From Chitinophagaceae bacterium (GTDB taxonomy: Bacteria; Bacteroidota; Bacteroidia; Chitinophagales; Chitinophagaceae): a stretch of 64,000 bases of DNA. The notes under the pieces are model-generated. The model worked only from the letters and a program-made list of their open reading frames with translations. It was not told the DNA's origin and did no database searches. Made by a program: the position numbers and the translations under genes. Shown piece by piece: positions 10,249 through 19,449 of this stretch (position 1 is the stretch's first letter; every line of letters begins with the position of its first letter). The DNA is taken from positions 1-64,000 of the forward strand of contig JALHRP010000014.1 of assembly GCA_022841365.1 (NCBI GenBank), given 5' to 3'.

Positions 10249-12306
10249 ATGTCTGATCAAAAATTTCAACCCTTTGTTCCTGATGAAAGTAAGATGGCCG
10301 AGTTCACTGTTAAAAGTGTACTGGTAGGTGCTGCTTTCGGAATCATCTTTGGGGCAGCAACCGTTTATCTTGCATTGAAAGCAGGTTTAACCGTCAGTGC
10401 TTCCATTCCCATTGCTGTACTGGCCATTACATTGGGCAGGCGATTGCTTAAAACAACCATTCTCGAAAACAACATCATTCAAACAACAGGCAGTGCCGGC
10501 GAAAGCATTGCAGCCGGTGTTGTATTTACATTGCCCGGCTTTTTGTTTTTGAGTGAAAAAGACAGTTCGCAGTTCTTCAACTATTTCACCATTCTTACAC
10601 TGGCCATTTTTGGCGGCATTCTCGGTACACTCATGATGATTCCTTTAAGAAGGTCGTTGATTGTAAAAGAACATGGCACCTTGCCCTATCCTGAAGGGAC
10701 AGCATGTGCCAGTGTATTAAAAGCAGGTGAACGTGGCGGAGATTTTGCCAAGACTGCATTCATGGGTTTAGGATTTGCATTTGGCTATGCCATCTTACAA
10801 AAGATCTTTCATGTAATTGCTGAAACACCTTTCTGGATGACCAAACAGGTGAATAAATTTTTTCCATCTGCAAAAGTGAGTGGAGAAATTACACCTGAGT
10901 ACCTGGGTGTTGGTTATATCATTGGACCAAAGATCAGCGGTGTGTTGGTTGCCGGCGGTGTAATTGCATGGTTTGCTTTTACACCTTTGCTTGCATCATT
11001 GGTTCCTCCTGATACCATTGCTGCTCAATTAGTGAAACTGGGTTATTTAGGCGGATTGGATAAAACAGGCGGACCTGGCGGATGGGATCCGGTTGCTCAT
11101 TCATTTGCAGATTATTCAACCGCAATTTACCGTGCATACATCAGGCAGATTGGTGCCGGTGCTGTAGCTGCTGGTGGATTTATTACACTCATCAAAACCA
11201 TTCCAACCATTGTATCTTCTTTTAAAAGCAGTCTTGGTTCAATGAAGAAAACAGATGGCGAACCGGTTGCAGTAAAAAGAACTGAGAGAGATTTGAATAT
11301 CAAGATTGTTGGTTTTGGAAGTCTGGCCCTGATTATATTAATGGCTGTACTTCCGCAAGTTCCCGGAGACAGCATTGGCAGTAAATTGTTATTGGGTTTA
11401 CTCGTTGTGATCTTTGGTGCTTTCTTTGTAACCGTGTCATCAAGAATTGTTGGTTTGATTGGCTCTTCCAATAACCCCATCAGCGGTATGACCATTGCAA
11501 CACTCATGGGCACCTGTTTAATTTTTATTGCAGTGGGTTGGACGGGTAAAGTATTTGAACCCATGGCGCTTGTTGTTGGTGGTATGATTTGTATTGCAGC
11601 AGCCAATGCAGGTGCAACATCTCAAGATCTGAAGACAGGATACATTGTTGGTGCTACACCAAAATATCAACAGATTGCTTTGTTTGTTGGCGCTGTTGTT
11701 TCTTCTATCGCTATTGGTGCTACCATAAAAATTTTAGATACACCAACTGCTGATATGCTTTCACAAGGCATTACACATGCCATTGGTACAGATAAATATC
11801 CTGCACCACAGGGTACATTAATGGCTACATTAATCAAAGGAATTTTATCATTTAATCTCGATTGGCAGTTTGTATTAGTGGGTGTGTTCATTGCTATTAC
11901 GATGGAGCTGTGTGGTATTAAATCGCTGAGCTTTGCAGTTGGTTTATACTTACCATTGTCTACTACTCTCCCCATTTTTGCAGGTGGTGCAATTCGTGGT
12001 TTGGTTGATTTAAAGAAAAAGAAATCGGGCGAAGTGCTTACTGCAGAAGAAGAAGACCTCGGCAAAGGAAATTTATTTGCAACCGGTTTGGTAGCAGGTG
12101 GAGCATTGGCAGGTGTGGTTGTAGCTATTCTTTCGGTGAATGATAATGTTACAAAAGCGTTGGGTAATGTAAATGCAGAGCATGGCTTATCTGAAGCCTT
12201 AAGTACTAACGGATATTATCTGTTGGGCACAGCGTTCTTTGTATTCATGGGTTATACGCTGTACCGTATTGGTATTAAGAAAACAGAAAAGCTGAAAGAT
12301 TCATAA
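10249..12306 (+). CDS. OPT family oligopeptide transporter
   Basis: A 685-residue polytopic protein of the OPT family, prokaryotic oligopeptide branch. The N-terminal helices carry the Gly/Ala-rich repeats usual for the family (for example AFGIIFGAATVYLALKAG), and NIIQTTGSAGESIAAGVVFT is a recognisable family stretch. It probably imports small peptides or metal-peptide complexes; the substrate cannot be read from the sequence. A strong rho-independent terminator follows directly. Its GC-rich wobble use does not differ visibly from its neighbours. Confidence 0.88.
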   Translation: MSDQKFQPFVPDESKMAEFTVKSVLVGAAFGIIFGAATVYLALKAGLTVSASIPIAVLAITLGRRLLKTTILENNIIQTTGSAGESIAAGVVFTLPGFLFLSEKDSSQFFNYFTILTLAIFGGILGTLMMIPLRRSLIVKEHGTLPYPEGTACASVLKAGERGGDFAKTAFMGLGFAFGYAILQKIFHVIAETPFWMTKQVNKFFPSAKVSGEITPEYLGVGYIIGPKISGVLVAGGVIAWFAFTPLLASLVPPDTIAAQLVKLGYLGGLDKTGGPGGWDPVAHSFADYSTAIYRAYIRQIGAGAVAAGGFITLIKTIPTIVSSFKSSLGSMKKTDGEPVAVKRTERDLNIKIVGFGSLALIILMAVLPQVPGDSIGSKLLLGLLVVIFGAFFVTVSSRIVGLIGSSNNPISGMTIATLMGTCLIFIAVGWTGKVFEPMALVVGGMICIAAANAGATSQDLKTGYIVGATPKYQQIALFVGAVVSSIAIGATIKILDTPTADMLSQGITHAIGTDKYPAPQGTLMATLIKGILSFNLDWQFVLVGVFIAITMELCGIKSLSFAVGLYLPLSTTLPIFAGGAIRGLVDLKKKKSGEVLTAEEEDLGKGNLFATGLVAGGALAGVVVAILSVNDNVTKALGNVNAEHGLSEALSTNGYYLLGTAFFVFMGYTLYRIGIKKTEKLKDS

Positions 12307-12340
12307 CAGAACCGATAAACATCAACCTCATTAAAACAAC

Positions 12341-12370
12341 AAAGCCTCTGAAAAGAGGCTTTATTTTTTA
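12341..12370 (+). terminator. terminator after the OPT transporter
   Basis: A perfect stem AAAGCCTCT/AGAGGCTTT with a four-base loop is followed on the plus strand by TTATTTTTTA. The upstream A-run also makes it plausible on the minus strand, where it would close the glycosyltransferase operon. Confidence 0.85.
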
Positions 12371-12406
12371 AACAACAACTATAAAAACGGGTTGGTAAGT
12401 ACATGG

Positions 12407-13459
12407 TTAAACTAATCCGATAAATGAAGCGGCTGCTTTTGCCTGACGAAGCAGAAAAAATTCTGTTGCGGGTTGTGCTGCTACCTGCTCATACAGATCA
12501 GTGTATTTTTCAGTGATGTTATTGATGCTGTATTTGTAACGCATCTTCCAGCCATTATTGATCAGCTGATCACGGTAGGTTTCATTTTCAATTACATTTA
12601 AAATACCACGGCGTATATCCAGCACATTGTACGGATTTACTTTACATGCAGCATCATCTGCAATTTCATCCATGGGAGAAATGCGGCTGGTCACTAACGG
12701 ACGGCCCACAGCACATGCTTCTAAAATAGGTAATCCAAAACCTTCGTAAGTTGATGCGAAGACCACCATATCACACAGTTCGTACTGTTGTTTCAATTCA
12801 TCAAACGACAAATTGGTATGTGTTTTAAAATCAATTTTATTTTCCTGTAATACCAGCTGTGTATCTACATCCAGACTGCCAATGATATGCAGTTCACAAT
12901 TCAATCCTTTTAATGCAACAGCAAGATTCTGGATATTTTTATTGTCTTTTGTTCCAATCTGCAGAATGCGTGGTTTTTCAGCATTAAACTTCTTTGGAGC
13001 AAATTCAAAACGTGGATCAAAAAAATTAGGAACAACCTGTACTTTATCTGCATTTACTCCGGTGAGTTTCACTAATTCTCTTTTTGTTTTTTCGCTGATC
13101 ACTGTTACTGTATTGGCACGCCACATGGGTAACTGATACCAGAAAAATTTAAACATCCAGTATTTTAAATTCCATTTGTTGTATTTGGTTAAAAACACAC
13201 AATCATGAATGGTGAGAATGGTATTGCGTTTTTTCATACCCAGCGATACATAATGGATATCACCGGTGATATGATTGATGGTTCCCTGATTGGCACCTGA
13301 AGCAAAAATATTGGCAAACACATTGCGGATGGAAGGAACTTCGATTTTCCTGGCTTTTACATCACTTTGAGTAGAAATCTGTGCATGCACATTTTCAAAA
13401 AGTGATTCAATACTGAAGGCATGGAGCCTTCTTTTGCGAAAGAAGTAAGATACTTCCAT
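12407..13459 (-). CDS. GT4-type glycosyltransferase
   Basis: A 350-residue GT-B glycosyltransferase of the family 1/4 type. The C-terminal donor-binding domain shows FASTYEGFGLPILEACAVG with the EGFGLP acidic motif, and the N-terminal domain has HDCVFL and ISEKTKREL. It probably transfers a sugar to a polysaccharide or lipid carrier at the cytoplasmic face of the membrane. The frame runs 20 codons further upstream; the ATG at 13459 is preferred because MEVSYFFRKRR matches the usual start of the first strand. No other polysaccharide gene is nearby, so the acceptor is unknown. Confidence 0.85.
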   Translation of the reverse strand: MEVSYFFRKRRLHAFSIESLFENVHAQISTQSDVKARKIEVPSIRNVFANIFASGANQGTINHITGDIHYVSLGMKKRNTILTIHDCVFLTKYNKWNLKYWMFKFFWYQLPMWRANTVTVISEKTKRELVKLTGVNADKVQVVPNFFDPRFEFAPKKFNAEKPRILQIGTKDNKNIQNLAVALKGLNCELHIIGSLDVDTQLVLQENKIDFKTHTNLSFDELKQQYELCDMVVFASTYEGFGLPILEACAVGRPLVTSRISPMDEIADDAACKVNPYNVLDIRRGILNVIENETYRDQLINNGWKMRYKYSINNITEKYTDLYEQVAAQPATEFFLLRQAKAAASFIGLV

Positions 13460-13608
13460 AAGAATTGGACGATGTTTAGTTTCTCTTGATATTGGACCAT
13501 ACAAATATAGAGGCAGCAAACGGCCTGAACAATAGGAGTTTTCACCTAATCTTTGTACGGTAATTTTACGAACTGAAGCCCTCGCTAAACATCACAACCC
13601 TGCTGTTC

Positions 13609-14808
13609 TTAAATAAAATCCAGTGGCTGAATCTGCTGTTTCAGTACAGCTCCTGCATCAGCACCCAGCCATTTATTCAATACAGTGGCATACACCTGCT
13701 TAAAATCAAGCTGAAATTTTACATCCCCATCATCCAAATTACTTAGGTCGGGCAAGGGGTTATAAATTCCCTGTTGTTTTAACCCACCCCCGATAAAGAA
13801 CATGTTGTTTGCTTTACCATGATCGGTTCCGTTGCTGGCGTTTTGCGCTACCCTTCTTCCAAATTCGGAGAAGGTAAACAACAACACATCATCAAAACGG
13901 TTATTGGCTTTCAAATCTTTTACAAATGCTTTTACTGCATTGTTCAATTCAGTAAACAAACGTTTTTGCTGTGCTTCCTGGTTAATATGTGTATCAAAAC
14001 TACCCAGAGAAATGTAATACACTTTGGTATTGATTTCACTAAAGATGAGTGATGCAATTGTTTTTAATCCTTTACCCAGTTCAGTATCAGGATACGTTTC
14101 AGATGATGGACGTTGTTTACTTTGTTTAAAAATATAATCGGCACTTGAAATGGTTTCGGCCATGGTCTTATATAAATAATCAACCGGCTGTTCGTGTGCA
14201 TCTTGTTTATGTTGTGCAAGCAGTTCTTTAAAATACCTTTCCTGACTTGTATTGTATAATCTGCGTGGATCTTCCAATGCCAATCCTTTTATCTGTTCAC
14301 CTTTTAATGCAAGACTCAATACATCATCAATCTCCAATGCCTGTGTGGGTTTATCACAACCTTTGCATTGCGCATCTAAATATCTGCCCAGCCAACCTGT
14401 GTTCCAGTAATCTCTGCTGTCGCTGGCTGTATGCCAGATGTCCATACTTCTGAAATGACTTTTATCCGGATTGGGATAACCCACACTGTTGAAAATGCCC
14501 AGACTTCCTTCATCATACAATTCTTTAAATGCGGTAAGGGAAGGATGTAATCCTGCCTCATCTGTTAATGATAAGGCAGCATTTCGCTGAATACCCAAAC
14601 GTGGACGATTGCTGTAATACAAATCGTTCCGGTAGGGGATCACTGTATTCAATCCATCATTTCCACCGCTGAACTGAATGATCACAGTTACTTTATTTCC
14701 CGGTGGAACCAGTTTGCCCGATTCAAATGCTTTTAAAAACTGCGGCATCAGTAACGATGCTGTTGCCAATGAACCGAGCTGGATGAAATCTTTACGTTGT
14801 ATATACAT
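13609..14808 (-). CDS. DUF1501 exported protein
   Basis: A 399-residue protein of the DUF1501 family (sulfatase/phosphatase-like fold). The N-terminus MYIQRKDFIQLGSLATASL is Tat-like but with RK in place of the twin arginine. It contains VIIQFSGGNDGLNTVIPYR at about residues 41-59 and later FSEFGRRVAQNASNGTDHG, both typical. It is paired with a DUF1800 gene 61 bases upstream on the same strand, the usual arrangement for these two families, and is probably periplasmic. No experimental function is known to me for the pair. Confidence 0.88.
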   Translation of the reverse strand: MYIQRKDFIQLGSLATASLLMPQFLKAFESGKLVPPGNKVTVIIQFSGGNDGLNTVIPYRNDLYYSNRPRLGIQRNAALSLTDEAGLHPSLTAFKELYDEGSLGIFNSVGYPNPDKSHFRSMDIWHTASDSRDYWNTGWLGRYLDAQCKGCDKPTQALEIDDVLSLALKGEQIKGLALEDPRRLYNTSQERYFKELLAQHKQDAHEQPVDYLYKTMAETISSADYIFKQSKQRPSSETYPDTELGKGLKTIASLIFSEINTKVYYISLGSFDTHINQEAQQKRLFTELNNAVKAFVKDLKANNRFDDVLLFTFSEFGRRVAQNASNGTDHGKANNMFFIGGGLKQQGIYNPLPDLSNLDDGDVKFQLDFKQVYATVLNKWLGADAGAVLKQQIQPLDFI

Positions 14809-14869
14809 TCGATCAATTTTAGATTTTAGAATAACGATTGCAGATTTAAATCCGACATCAGAAATTTGT

Positions 14870-16306
14870 TTAGCACATTTGATATTCCGGTGTACACATT
14901 AACTGGATGATGGATGTTTGAACATACCGTTCCCTGCTTCCTGCATCTGCAAACTTTTCAAGCATGGGTTTATTGATGGCCGATGCATTGGTTTGCCACA
15001 AGATTGTTGCTATAGACGACAGCAAATTTTCTCTGCCAACTTTTTCAAGTTGTTTCATGGCCGGCTCCCAACGGATGGTTGTCTTTACTATTCTGCCACC
15101 CATTTTACCCGCTGCCTGCTGCATACGACCCATCTCCTGATCATCATCTGATTTTGCACGAATCATAAATGCTTCTTTATATGCAATGAGTTGAGGTATG
15201 CGCATTCGAAACATGAGCGATGAACTGTCTATCCAGTTAAGACCACCCGGCCAACCTGCCACATTTGGCGGATAAAACAAAATCTGACCCAAGATTTTTT
15301 GCAGGTACAGCTGTGCATCTTCATTCTCAATCTGCATGGGCATGGAACGGCGGATACCAACCAACAGTTCAACAGGCGATTTTACTCTGGTACCAATATT
15401 TTTTTCATCATAAAACCAATCACTGGTAAACATATCTTTCAGCAACCCTGCAATTTCATAACCCGATTGATAGAAACGATCTGCCAGCCATTTTAATTTT
15501 TGCTGATCTACTTCTTCATTTACAAAAAAACGATAGAGCTTGGTAGTTATATAAGTGGCTGTTTGTTTTTGTTCAAGCAAAATATCGAGTACATCATCCC
15601 CATCAAAACTTCCTGTTTGTCCCAGTACTGTTTTTACTCCGTTATCATGCAGGTTCTTTCGAAAAACAAATTCGCCATTTAACTGAAACTGCCAGCCGGT
15701 AAATGCACGGGCTGCTTCTTTAATATCTTTCTCTGTATAATTGCCACGGCCCATCGTAAAGAGTTCCATTACTTCACGGGCAAAATTCTCGTTGGGCTTT
15801 TGTTTGCGGTTTTGCTGATTATTTAAAAAAGCAAGCATCGCAGCACTGCGGCTTACTTCTTTTAACATGGTTCCAAAATTGCCCAATGCATTTTTGCGGA
15901 TGATATTGATAATATCCTGCTGATACAATGCATTGAGGTTGCGACAGGCAAAATGTCCATGCCAGAAGAAAGCCAGTTTTTCACGGAGCTGCTGTTCACT
16001 GTTCACCATTTCATCTAACCACTCAAGATTCAGGTTGCGGATTTCTTCTCTTGATTTTTTCTGCATCTCCTGTCTCTGTTCTTTGCTTATTTCTGTGCGT
16101 CTAACACCATCAACGCCATTCATCAAGCCTTCCATGAAATTGCTTACAATCTTTAAAGGCATGGGTTCTTTACGGGATGCTTTTTCAAGTGCCTCATACA
16201 ATTTGGATGGAGATACTTTAGCAAGATCGTTCCATTGTTCAACAGCGGGGCCAAAGCCTGCCCGCCATAATAAATGTTGATTTTTCAGTTGTACTGATGC
16301 CGGCAT
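14870..16306 (-). CDS. DUF1800 family protein
   Basis: A 478-residue protein of the DUF1800 family. Typical segments include HLLWRAGFGP near the N-terminus, FWHGHFACR, ENFAREVMELFTMG, KEAARAFTGW and NVAGWPGGLNWIDSS. No signal peptide is evident, unlike the DUF1501 partner downstream. The two families almost always occur together, suggesting that they act in one process. What they do is not established. Confidence 0.9.
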   Translation of the reverse strand: MPASVQLKNQHLLWRAGFGPAVEQWNDLAKVSPSKLYEALEKASRKEPMPLKIVSNFMEGLMNGVDGVRRTEISKEQRQEMQKKSREEIRNLNLEWLDEMVNSEQQLREKLAFFWHGHFACRNLNALYQQDIINIIRKNALGNFGTMLKEVSRSAAMLAFLNNQQNRKQKPNENFAREVMELFTMGRGNYTEKDIKEAARAFTGWQFQLNGEFVFRKNLHDNGVKTVLGQTGSFDGDDVLDILLEQKQTATYITTKLYRFFVNEEVDQQKLKWLADRFYQSGYEIAGLLKDMFTSDWFYDEKNIGTRVKSPVELLVGIRRSMPMQIENEDAQLYLQKILGQILFYPPNVAGWPGGLNWIDSSSLMFRMRIPQLIAYKEAFMIRAKSDDDQEMGRMQQAAGKMGGRIVKTTIRWEPAMKQLEKVGRENLLSSIATILWQTNASAINKPMLEKFADAGSRERYVQTSIIQLMCTPEYQMC

Positions 16307-16413
16307 GTATACGTTTTAAGTTGTTGAGACTATTGCAAACACATATGGTTTAATCCTAAAACGAAAGAAATGAAAAAATCGTTTATCGGCTGCTTCTTTC
16401 TTATTTTTAAAGC

Positions 16414-17490
16414 ATGAAGATTGGCCCATATAAATATCTCAGTCCGCTGATTGTTTTTATACTCAGCTGGATTTCGTTTACCCAAACAGGATGGATTACC
16501 TATTTACCGGTACTCTATGCATTTGTTCTGATTCCTTTTTTAGAGTTATTCATTAAACCGGATAGCGGTAACCTCAGCCAGGCAGAAGAAGAACTGGCGA
16601 AAGCAGACAGGGTGTATGATTACATTCTTTACTTGATAGTACCCTTGCAGTATTTTTTACTGATCACATTTTTATTTTCGCTTAAAGATGCTTCACTTAC
16701 TGCTGTTGATCTGTCGGGCCGCATTATCAGCATGGGTATTTTATGTGGTGTATTTGGAATTAATGTGGCACATGAACTTGGTCATCGTATTCGTAAAGAA
16801 GAACAACTCATGGCCAAAGCGTTATTGCTCACATCACTCTACACACATTTTTTTATTGAACACAATAAAGGTCATCATAAAAATGTAGCTACACATGAAG
16901 ATCCTTCAAGTGCAAGGTTGAATGAAATGGTTTTTCTGTTTTACCCCCGCACATTGTTATTTACTTATCTCCATGCATGGAAAATTGCAGGCAAAGAAGT
17001 TAAAAAGAAAGGTAAACCTGTGTTTAGTCTTTATAATGAAATGCTGCAATTACAATTACTGCAACTTGCTTTTGTTACTATTGTGTTTATTGTGTTTGGT
17101 ATAAAAATCCTGATCGCATTTTTGCTGGCTGCGTTTATCGGCATGCTGTTGCTTGAATGTGTGAACTATATTGAACATTATGGCTTAAGCCGCAATCAAA
17201 CAGCTACAGGTCAATACGAACGTACACTGCCGCATCATAGCTGGAACAGCAATCATCTTGTTGGGCGTTTGATGTTGTTTGAATTAAGCAGGCACAGCGA
17301 CCATCATTATCTCGCCAGTAGGAAATACCAGGTACTCCGTCATCACAATCATTCCATGCAAATGCCAACCGGTTATCCCGGCATGATGATTCTTGCACAT
17401 ATGCCGCCTTTATGGTTTTACATTATGAATAAACGCATAAAAAAAGAGGCATCTTTTGAGATGCCCCCTGATGAACAGGTGCCCTTATAA
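16414..17490 (+). CDS. AlkB-like alkane 1-monooxygenase
   Basis: A 358-residue membrane di-iron hydroxylase of the alkane monooxygenase type. The histidine boxes are HELGH (residues 120-124), HNKGHH (150-155) and HSDHH (294-298), with the family marker NYIEHYG at 251-257. Hydrophobic segments fill the N-terminal 110 residues and the region at about 205-245. The family hydroxylates terminal carbons of alkanes or fatty chains using rubredoxin; no rubredoxin is next to it. Related enzymes in this phylum may act on fatty acids instead, so the substrate is open. Confidence 0.85.
   Translation: MKIGPYKYLSPLIVFILSWISFTQTGWITYLPVLYAFVLIPFLELFIKPDSGNLSQAEEELAKADRVYDYILYLIVPLQYFLLITFLFSLKDASLTAVDLSGRIISMGILCGVFGINVAHELGHRIRKEEQLMAKALLLTSLYTHFFIEHNKGHHKNVATHEDPSSARLNEMVFLFYPRTLLFTYLHAWKIAGKEVKKKGKPVFSLYNEMLQLQLLQLAFVTIVFIVFGIKILIAFLLAAFIGMLLLECVNYIEHYGLSRNQTATGQYERTLPHHSWNSNHLVGRLMLFELSRHSDHHYLASRKYQVLRHHNHSMQMPTGYPGMMILAHMPPLWFYIMNKRIKKEASFEMPPDEQVPL
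17439..17466 (-). terminator. minus-strand terminator inside the 3' end of the AlkB-like gene
   Basis: GGCATC/GATGCC with a six-base loop at 17448-17465 is followed on the minus strand by a run of seven T (17445-17439). It serves the minus-strand barrel gene ending at 17496 but lies within the last codons of the plus-strand monooxygenase. Confidence 0.7.
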
Positions 17491-17495
17491 TCTGT

Positions 17496-18164
17496 TTACT
17501 TAATAATCCATCTTGCTCCAATGCCAATATTGTTGAAATAACCAAGACCTAAGCTGGTGCCGAAAGAAGCAGAACGATTGATGCTTTTGTCTCCCGGATT
17601 ATTAACAGACTCTCCATATTGAAAATAGATATTGGCAAAATCTGCGAAGCGTATTTCAAATAAAAAACGATCATTCCACTTGTAAGCAATACCCGGATAA
17701 ACTGAAATACCTGTATAAACATTGGTTTGCCTGTTACTGCTGGAGGGGTTATAATATATATTTTGGCGTGCATACCCTACATTAGCTGCCCCTTCTCCAA
17801 ATACATAAAATTTATTGACGATAGATTTATACTTACGGATAAAATAACCTGCATGATGAGAATAGCTTTCATTGTAACTGTCGTTTACATTTGAATTCAA
17901 ATAATCATTTTTATTTTTACCGTAAGAGCTACTGATAAAAAATCCATTCAATCGTGTTTCAGATGTTGCTTTAGCCATAGAGAGTGACAGTGAAGTACTT
18001 AAACCTTGAAAAGTAGATGCGTTTGCAGGCGAATAAATACTTCCGCTGTTGGTTTGGTTATTAAAAGACAACCCAAAGCCCAGCACTTTATTTCCTTTTT
18101 TAAATTGTGCATTAGTAGCGGATGTAATTATTAACAGTAGAGCGAGTGTAAAGATTTTGTGCAT
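17496..18164 (-). CDS. small outer-membrane beta-barrel protein
   Basis: A 222-residue protein with a signal peptide (MHKIFTLALLLIITSATNAQ) and then alternating strands with aromatic girdles, such as GFFISSSYG, AGYFIRKYK, VYPGIAYKWNDRFLFEIRF and ASFGTSLGLGYF. This is the appearance of an eight-stranded barrel (OmpW/PorT-like size class). It is probably an outer-membrane protein of unknown role. It converges on the AlkB-like gene with only five bases between the stops. Confidence 0.75.
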   Translation of the reverse strand: MHKIFTLALLLIITSATNAQFKKGNKVLGFGLSFNNQTNSGSIYSPANASTFQGLSTSLSLSMAKATSETRLNGFFISSSYGKNKNDYLNSNVNDSYNESYSHHAGYFIRKYKSIVNKFYVFGEGAANVGYARQNIYYNPSSSNRQTNVYTGISVYPGIAYKWNDRFLFEIRFADFANIYFQYGESVNNPGDKSINRSASFGTSLGLGYFNNIGIGARWIIK

Positions 18165-18410
18165 GGTTAATTGGTTTATTGAATTGCAAGTTTAGGATAG
18201 AACTTTCTTCGTACATCCTGACCGTTTATTCTTAAGAAAATTTTTACTTGCTGTTAAAAGCTCCGGGGCTTTTTAACAATCGTATCATTTCTACGTAAAA
18301 CCACCTTTGCAGCTTTGTTTCAAAAATAAAATCAACACCTGCCTTACATCTGTTAGTAAAAACCGATAAATTCATGGATCATTTTTTAACTCTAAACCAA
18401 CTAAGAAAGA

Positions 18411-19388
18411 ATGAAAAGAATTTCATTGATTGCTTCGCTTGCTGTTGTTGTTTTTGCAGCATGTAAAAAAAACATGAACGACAAAGAAGTAAACGTACCC
18501 GCCCCCGATGCTGCAGAGGCAGCCGTTACACAAAGACATTGTGCTTCGTATGAAGTGTTAGAAGAACAATTAAAAGCAGACCCCCGTTTAAGAGACCGGA
18601 TGGAAGCCATTGAAAACTTCACCAGAGAGTTTCAAAAAAACCCGGAAGCTTACCGTTTACTGCCTGATGGCACCATGGAAATTCCGGTTGTGTTTAATGT
18701 ACTCTACAGAACCGCTGCACAAAATGTTTCACTGGCACAATTACAATCACAGATTGATGTGTTGAATGAAGATTTTGCCGCAACCAATGCAGATTACAAC
18801 CTTACCTCTACTTACAACAGTGTAAAGGCCGGTAACACCGGTATCCGTTTTGTACTTGAAACAGTAAATCGCAGAAGCACCAGTACTGTTAGCTGGAGCA
18901 CCAACGATGCCATGAAGAAAAGTGCAAAGGGCATTGCACCAACAAGCCCTACAACAAAACTCAATATCTGGGTTTGTAATATGGGCGGTGGTATTTTAGG
19001 CTATGCACAATTCCCCGGTGGCAGCTCTGCTACTGATGGTGTTGTGTTAGATGATAATGCAACCGGAAGAACAGGAACTGCAGCAGCTCCATTTAACAAA
19101 GGAAGAACAGCAACTCATGAAGTGGGTCATTGGCTCAATCTGCGTCATATCTGGGGCGATGCAACTTGCGGTAACGATCAGGTTGCTGATACACCTCCGC
19201 ACAATACAGCCAACTATGGTTGTCCTGCTGCAGGACATATGAGCACCTGCTCTCCTGCACAGGTTGAAATGACCATGAACTATATGGATTATACGGATGA
19301 CGCCTGTATGTATATGTTCAGCATTGGACAAAAAACACGTATGCAGGCAACATATGCTGTTGGTGGACCAAGAGCAAGTTTCCGTTAA
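18411..19388 (+). CDS. M43 (pappalysin-type) zinc metalloprotease lipoprotein
   Basis: A 325-residue secreted metalloprotease. The N-terminus MKRISLIASLAVVVFAAC is a lipoprotein signal with the lipid-modified Cys at 18. The zinc-binding motif HEVGHWLNLRH lies at residues 236-246, and the Met-turn region NYMDYTDDACMYMF follows, both typical of family M43. Several Cys residues near the active site may form disulphides. Located outside the cytoplasm, it could be a surface protease. It is monocistronic, with a strong terminator after it. Confidence 0.9.
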   Translation: MKRISLIASLAVVVFAACKKNMNDKEVNVPAPDAAEAAVTQRHCASYEVLEEQLKADPRLRDRMEAIENFTREFQKNPEAYRLLPDGTMEIPVVFNVLYRTAAQNVSLAQLQSQIDVLNEDFAATNADYNLTSTYNSVKAGNTGIRFVLETVNRRSTSTVSWSTNDAMKKSAKGIAPTSPTTKLNIWVCNMGGGILGYAQFPGGSSATDGVVLDDNATGRTGTAAAPFNKGRTATHEVGHWLNLRHIWGDATCGNDQVADTPPHNTANYGCPAAGHMSTCSPAQVEMTMNYMDYTDDACMYMFSIGQKTRMQATYAVGGPRASFR

Positions 19389-19414
19389 TTGAAACCAAGC
19401 CAATTGCTATAATA

Positions 19415-19447
19415 AAGCCCCCGACTTTTCGGGGGCTTACTTTTTAA
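19415..19447. terminator. bidirectional terminator between the M43 protease and serS
   Basis: AAGCCCCCGA/TCGGGGGCTT forms a ten-pair stem with a short loop. It is followed by a T-rich run on the plus strand and flanked by A/T on the other side, so it can end both convergent genes. Confidence 0.85.
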
Positions 19448-19449
19448 AT

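Noticed and set aside
11127-11606. A 159-codon frame opposite the OPT transporter
   Set aside because: Antisense shadow of a real membrane protein gene, with no start signal.
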